The notes under the pieces were generated by a model. The model did not search any database. It saw nothing but the letters and a program-made list of their open reading frames with translations, and was not told the DNA's origin. From Sphingobacteriaceae bacterium (GTDB lineage Bacteria > Bacteroidota > Bacteroidia > Sphingobacteriales > Sphingobacteriaceae): 8,184 nt of DNA. The stretch covers positions 1-8,184 of the forward strand of contig CANJWF010000046.1 in NCBI GenBank assembly GCA_947478315.1. Reading direction: 5' to 3'. Made by a program: the position numbers and the translations under genes. Below, one piece after another: positions 4,814 to 8,184 of this stretch. The first letter of the stretch is position 1. Each line of letters opens with the position of its first letter.

Positions 4814-5668
4814 ATGTTTGCAGTAGTTTATAGCGGCGCACGCCATGCCGATTGGCGATTAATAGAAAAAGGTAAAGTTTTAATCGAATTTAAAACCAAG
4901 GGAATTAACCCTTTTTTTCACGACGAAAAATATATCACCCAGCTGTTAAACAAAACTAACGATTTAGTTAACTACGCAGAAGCCATCAAAAAAATATTCT
5001 TTTTCGGAGCAGGAGCCACCATTCCCGAACGTAAAGAAACCATCAGCACCTCATTAGCACTTTTCTTTCGATACGCCAAGGTATTTGTAGAACATGACTT
5101 GCAAGCAGCAGCTTTAGCTTGTGCAAACGACGAGCGTGCCATTATCTGTGTAATAGGAAGTGGCTCCAATGCCACCTATTTCGATGGAAAAAAAACAATT
5201 GATAATAACTTCGGATTAGGATATTTATTGGGAGACGAAGGTTCGGCAAATTGGCTAGGCAGAATCATACTAAGAGACTGGCTTTATGAACGAATACCCA
5301 AAGATTTTTTAGCCTTACTCAAAGAGACACATGACTACGACCGTAATTTGATTTTAGAACGAGTATATAAACAACCGAATCCAGAACAATTTTTATGCTC
5401 ATTTGTAGATATCTTGATGGAACACCGAACACATACATACGTACAAAGTTTAATAAAAAATGGCTTCAACATTTTTTTAAACACTTACGTAAAATCTTTA
5501 CAAAAAAGACATGGCAGCACACTCCCCATACATTTTGTAGGAACAGTAGCCGCCAATTTTCAAGACTATTTAAGAGAAATTGCAACGACCAAAAATATTA
5601 CTATTACCACCGTTACCAAAGAACCCATCTACAACTTAGTAAACTATTACGCCAATAAAATTCATTAA
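4814..5668 (+). CDS. N-acetylglucosamine kinase-like protein (BadF/BadG/BcrA/BcrD ATPase family) with altered phosphate-1 motif
   Basis: The 284-residue product has the actin-like (ASKHA) layout of bacterial GlcNAc kinases. A Gly-rich phosphate-2 loop IGSGSNA lies at 114-120. It is followed by GLGYLLGDEGSANWLG at 134-149, the signature of this family. HDLQAAA at 94-100 carries Asp95 at the place of the catalytic base, and a late FVGTVAANFQDYL segment matches the adenosine-side motif. The N-terminus is odd. Where family members have DSGSTKTDW, this one has YSGARHADW (6-14), losing the first Asp and the Thr-Lys that handle Mg-ATP. It may therefore bind sugar or nucleotide without normal kinase activity, or use another geometry. 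A GTG at 4769 would add 15 residues that do not resemble the family, so the ATG at 4814 is chosen. A role in amino-sugar or peptidoglycan recycling is inferred. The gene is divergent from surE and followed by gap. Confidence 0.85.
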   Translation: MFAVVYSGARHADWRLIEKGKVLIEFKTKGINPFFHDEKYITQLLNKTNDLVNYAEAIKKIFFFGAGATIPERKETISTSLALFFRYAKVFVEHDLQAAALACANDERAIICVIGSGSNATYFDGKKTIDNNFGLGYLLGDEGSANWLGRIILRDWLYERIPKDFLALLKETHDYDRNLILERVYKQPNPEQFLCSFVDILMEHRTHTYVQSLIKNGFNIFLNTYVKSLQKRHGSTLPIHFVGTVAANFQDYLREIATTKNITITTVTKEPIYNLVNYYANKIH

Positions 5669-5736
5669 TTGCATCTATCGTTTCATACACAATTCATCTA
5701 ATCTCGTAACCTACTTCAACGACAATTTTTTTATAT

Positions 5737-5762
5737 TACTTTTTTCTCCGTGAAAAAAAGTA
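5737..5762 (+). terminator. A/T-rich hairpin between kinase-like gene and gap
   Basis: TACTTTTTT (5737-5745) pairs with AAAAAAGTA (5754-5762) as a 9-bp stem around an eight-base loop. It starts 68 bases after the kinase stop and ends 70 bases before the gap start. It could terminate the first transcript or lie in the gap leader. There is no T-run after it, so intrinsic termination on the + strand is doubtful. Confidence 0.35.
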
Positions 5763-5832
5763 GGGGCAAGTACGACAGACTTTTTGATGGCAGACTATTT
5801 AATTCACAAACAACAATTTAAAAAACTAACAG

Positions 5833-6828
5833 ATGAAAATTGGAATTAACGGATTTGGACGTATCGGACGCTTAGCCTTTAGAGCAGCCCTCAAACGTAA
5901 AAATGTAGAAATAGTAGGCATCAACGACCTCATTTCGCCAGAATATATGGCTTACATGCTCAAATACGATTCGGCACATGGACAATTCGACGGAACCATA
6001 GAAGTCAACGGAAACCACCTAGTAGTAAATGGGAAAACCATACGTACCACCGCAGAAAAAGACCCTAGCAATTTGGCATGGAACTCCGTGCAAGCAGACT
6101 ATATTTTAGAATCAACAGGGTTATTTTTAACACAAACTGACGCTAGCAAACACTTACATGCAGGAGCAAAAAAAGTGATTCTATCCGCTCCTGCCAAAGA
6201 TGACACACCAACCTTTGTAATGGGCGTTAACCATCAAACACTACGCGCAGACCAACACATCGTATCCAATGCCTCATGCACCACCAATTGCCTAGCTCCA
6301 ATCGCTAAAGTGCTCCACGACAACTTTGGCATTGTAGAAGGATTAATGTCGACCGTACATGCAGCAACCGCTTCACAAAAAACAGTCGATGGAGCATCTA
6401 GCAAAGATTGGCGGGGCGGTCGAAGTGCCTACCAAAATATTATCCCTTCATCAACAGGTGCAGCCAAAGCCGTTGGACTAGTAATTCCCGAACTAAAAGG
6501 AAAATTAACAGGTATGTCGTTTCGCGTACCCGTTGCGGATGTTTCAGTAGTAGACCTTACCGTCAGATTAGCAAAAGCAACCTCCTACGAAAACATCAAA
6601 AATACCATGAAAAAGGCTTCAGAAACGGAATTAAAAGGAATTTTGGGTTACACAGAAGATGCCGTAGTATCAAGCGATTTTATTGGAGACGACCGTACTT
6701 CCATTTTTGATGCACAAGCAGGTATTGCACTCAACGATACTTTCGTAAAAATAGTATCCTGGTACGATAATGAATGGGGATATTCTTGTAAATTAATTGA
6801 TTTAGCACAACATATTAATAATTTATAA
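5833..6828 (+). CDS. gap: Glyceraldehyde-3-phosphate dehydrogenase, type I
   Basis: GAPDH oxidises glyceraldehyde-3-phosphate to 1,3-bisphosphoglycerate in glycolysis, with reduction of NAD, as a cytoplasmic tetramer. The 331-residue protein is full length. It opens with the Rossmann motif INGFGRIGR (5-13). Asp32 in the loop after the second strand favours NAD over NADP. The catalytic segment SNASCTTNCLAP places the nucleophile at Cys149, and STVHAATASQ places the base at His176, both at the classical positions. KDWRGGRSAYQNIIPSSTG (191-209) is the phosphate-binding region, and WYDNEWGYS (310-318) closes the NAD site. The start is fixed by the MKIGINGFGRIG opening. The 164-base leader contains a hairpin at 5737-5762, and I see no convincing promoter there. 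The gene is intact and strongly conserved, and the M16 peptidase follows after 80 bases. Confidence 0.98.
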   Translation: MKIGINGFGRIGRLAFRAALKRKNVEIVGINDLISPEYMAYMLKYDSAHGQFDGTIEVNGNHLVVNGKTIRTTAEKDPSNLAWNSVQADYILESTGLFLTQTDASKHLHAGAKKVILSAPAKDDTPTFVMGVNHQTLRADQHIVSNASCTTNCLAPIAKVLHDNFGIVEGLMSTVHAATASQKTVDGASSKDWRGGRSAYQNIIPSSTGAAKAVGLVIPELKGKLTGMSFRVPVADVSVVDLTVRLAKATSYENIKNTMKKASETELKGILGYTEDAVVSSDFIGDDRTSIFDAQAGIALNDTFVKIVSWYDNEWGYSCKLIDLAQHINNL

Positions 6829-6908
6829 TCCGCCCACTAGAGACGAATACACGGGATTTCAACCATTATTTCTATACACAATTAATAAAATATCAATACC
6901 CTCAAAAT

Positions 6909-8184
6909 ATGAATACGAAAAATATATCTATCAAAAGTCTATTTATTGGACTTGGTATCATAGCTTGCCACCTTTCAACCGACGCCTCTCAAAAAAAAGT
7001 AGTTTCAACAAAAAAAAATACTACCAGTACCCCAGCTGTTGTTGAGAATATTACCTTCAATAAGATTATCCCCAATGACAGCAAAGTTAAAATTGGCAAA
7101 CTATCAAACGGGCTAACCTACTATATCCGCAAAAACACCGAACCCAAAAAACGAGCCGAACTATATTTAGTAGTTAAAGCTGGCTCTATTCTAGAAGCCG
7201 ACAATCAACAAGGATTGGCGCACTTTGCCGAGCACATGGCATTTAATGGATGTCGAGATTTTCCAAAAAATGCCTTGGTAGATTACCTACAAAAAGCAGG
7301 TGTACGTTTTGGAGCCGATTTAAACGCTTACACCTCTTTTGATGAAACCGTTTACCAACTTCCCATCCCAACAGATAGCACTGAACTATTCAAAAATGGA
7401 TTTAAAATTTTAGCCAACTGGGCAGGATATGTCACATTTGATGCCAACGAAATAGATAAAGAACGAGGGGTTGTATTAGAAGAAGCAAGACTGAGAGGCA
7501 AAAACGCACAAGAAAGAATGCAAAATCAATACCTCCCTATTTTACTTAATAACTCCAAATATGCCACCCGCCTACCCATCGGTAAAGAAGCCATTTTAAA
7601 AACCTTTAGCCCCGAAACTATCAAACAATTTTACACCGATTGGTATCGCCCAAACTTACAAGCCATTATTGCCGTAGGCGATTTTGATACACTACAAGTA
7701 GAACAACTGATAAAAGAAAATTTTTCAGGATTAAAAAATCCCGAATTCATCAAAGAAAAACCACAATACCAAATACCCGCACACAAAGAAACCTACATTA
7801 AAAAAATTACCGACAATGAATATCCCTATACCGTTGGCTTAGTATTCTATAAACATCCAAAATTTGTAGTACACTCCGACAAAGATTTACTAAAAGACAT
7901 CCAAATTAATCTAATCAATCAAATGATTAGTGCCCGCCTCAACGAACTATTACAGCGAGCCGATCCACCTTTTATATACGCCTCTAGCAATTACGGAGAA
8001 TTTTTAGCCGGATTAGATGCCTTTACCACTACAGCAGTAGGCAAACCAGGAGAATTACTACAAGCCCTCAAAACAGCCTTAGAAGAAAATATTCGAATAA
8101 AAAAATTCGGATTTACCCCTACCGAGTTCAAACGCGCCAAAGAAGGATTAATGAACAATATAGAACAACAATACAACGAACGCA
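6909..8184 (+). CDS. M16 family zinc metallopeptidase (insulinase/processing-protease type), 3' truncated by window
   Basis: The frame is open from the ATG at 6909 to the window end (425 codons), with no stop. Residues 1-20 form an export signal. IIAC with Cys20 fits a lipobox, although cleavage as an ordinary signal peptide after DAS (27) is also possible. A Lys/Thr/Ser-rich linker runs to about 45. The peptidase domain starts near KIGKLSNGLTYYIRKN (61-76). It contains the inverted zinc motif HFAEH with His105, Glu108 and His109. The third ligand is expected in ERGVVLEEARLR (185-196), probably Glu191 or Glu192. FYTDWYRPNLQAIIAVGDFD (241-260) is the usual end of the first half-domain, and the second, inactive half begins around 300. 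Full-length Bacteroidota members have about 930-950 residues with two tandem M16 units, so roughly half is missing. By family it degrades peptides in the periplasm or at the outer membrane. The substrate is unknown. Confidence 0.93.
   Translation, partial: MNTKNISIKSLFIGLGIIACHLSTDASQKKVVSTKKNTTSTPAVVENITFNKIIPNDSKVKIGKLSNGLTYYIRKNTEPKKRAELYLVVKAGSILEADNQQGLAHFAEHMAFNGCRDFPKNALVDYLQKAGVRFGADLNAYTSFDETVYQLPIPTDSTELFKNGFKILANWAGYVTFDANEIDKERGVVLEEARLRGKNAQERMQNQYLPILLNNSKYATRLPIGKEAILKTFSPETIKQFYTDWYRPNLQAIIAVGDFDTLQVEQLIKENFSGLKNPEFIKEKPQYQIPAHKETYIKKITDNEYPYTVGLVFYKHPKFVVHSDKDLLKDIQINLINQMISARLNELLQRADPPFIYASSNYGEFLAGLDAFTTTAVGKPGELLQALKTALEENIRIKKFGFTPTEFKRAKEGLMNNIEQQYNER

Noticed and set aside
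4972..5175. Open frame on the - strand inside the kinase-like gene
   Set aside because: Antisense shadow, wholly contained in a recognisable gene, with no motif.
5395..5658. Alternate + frame in the kinase-like gene
   Set aside because: Out-of-frame shadow rich in Lys/His/Arg; the main frame carries the family motifs through this stretch.
6408..6710. Alternate + frame in gap
   Set aside because: Out-of-frame shadow of GAPDH, rich in Arg/Ser/Lys, with no independent evidence.
7991..8176. Open frame on the - strand inside the M16 peptidase
   Set aside because: Antisense shadow; the + frame is a continuous M16 sequence here.

Overview
The window comes from a Bacteroidota bacterium, most likely of the Chitinophagia/Sphingobacteriia side (the rank below phylum is an inference). 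Three things point there. The first 99 bases encode the end of a protein with a type IX secretion (Por) C-terminal sorting signal. Two upstream regions carry elements resembling the phylum's -33/-7 promoter (TTTG ... TAnnTTTG). The start sites lack clear Shine-Dalgarno sequences. The DNA is A+T-rich and the housekeeping genes are of Bacteroidota type.

Region 1 (1-2135, all + strand) is a run of exported proteins of unknown role. It holds the tail of a T9SS cargo protein, a lipoprotein with two carboxypeptidase-regulatory-like (Ig-like) domains whose start codon overlaps the previous stop (ATGA), and two small proteins that look like outer-membrane beta-barrels. The lipoprotein and the second barrel gene are each broken by one extra base in a four-base homopolymer (TTTT at 309-312, GGGG at 1963-1966). 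Dropping that base restores a full reading frame in each case. They are therefore either fresh pseudogenes or sequence errors.

Region 2 (2136-4710, - strand apart from the convergent spacer) has a spacer with inverted repeats, then tRNA-Ala(GGC), lpxB, a three-helix membrane protein and surE. Read in transcription order it is surE, small membrane protein (17-nt overlap), lpxB (10-nt gap), tRNA-Ala (22-nt gap), so it looks like one operon. LpxB makes the lipid A disaccharide of the outer membrane. SurE is a nucleotide phosphatase.

Region 3 (4711-8184, + strand) starts at a divergent promoter region with a perfect 16-bp palindrome. It continues with a GlcNAc-kinase-like (BadF/BadG family) protein whose N-terminal phosphate-binding motif is degenerate, then a complete, canonical GAPDH gene, then the first 425 codons of an M16 zinc peptidase that runs off the window.

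I found no phage, insertion sequence, CRISPR array, toxin-antitoxin or defence system. The observations most worth following are the palindrome with its extra half-site in the surE/kinase divergent region, the kinase-like protein with a lost phosphate-1 motif, the two homopolymer frameshifts in neighbouring surface genes, and the uncharacterised membrane protein nested between surE and lpxB.
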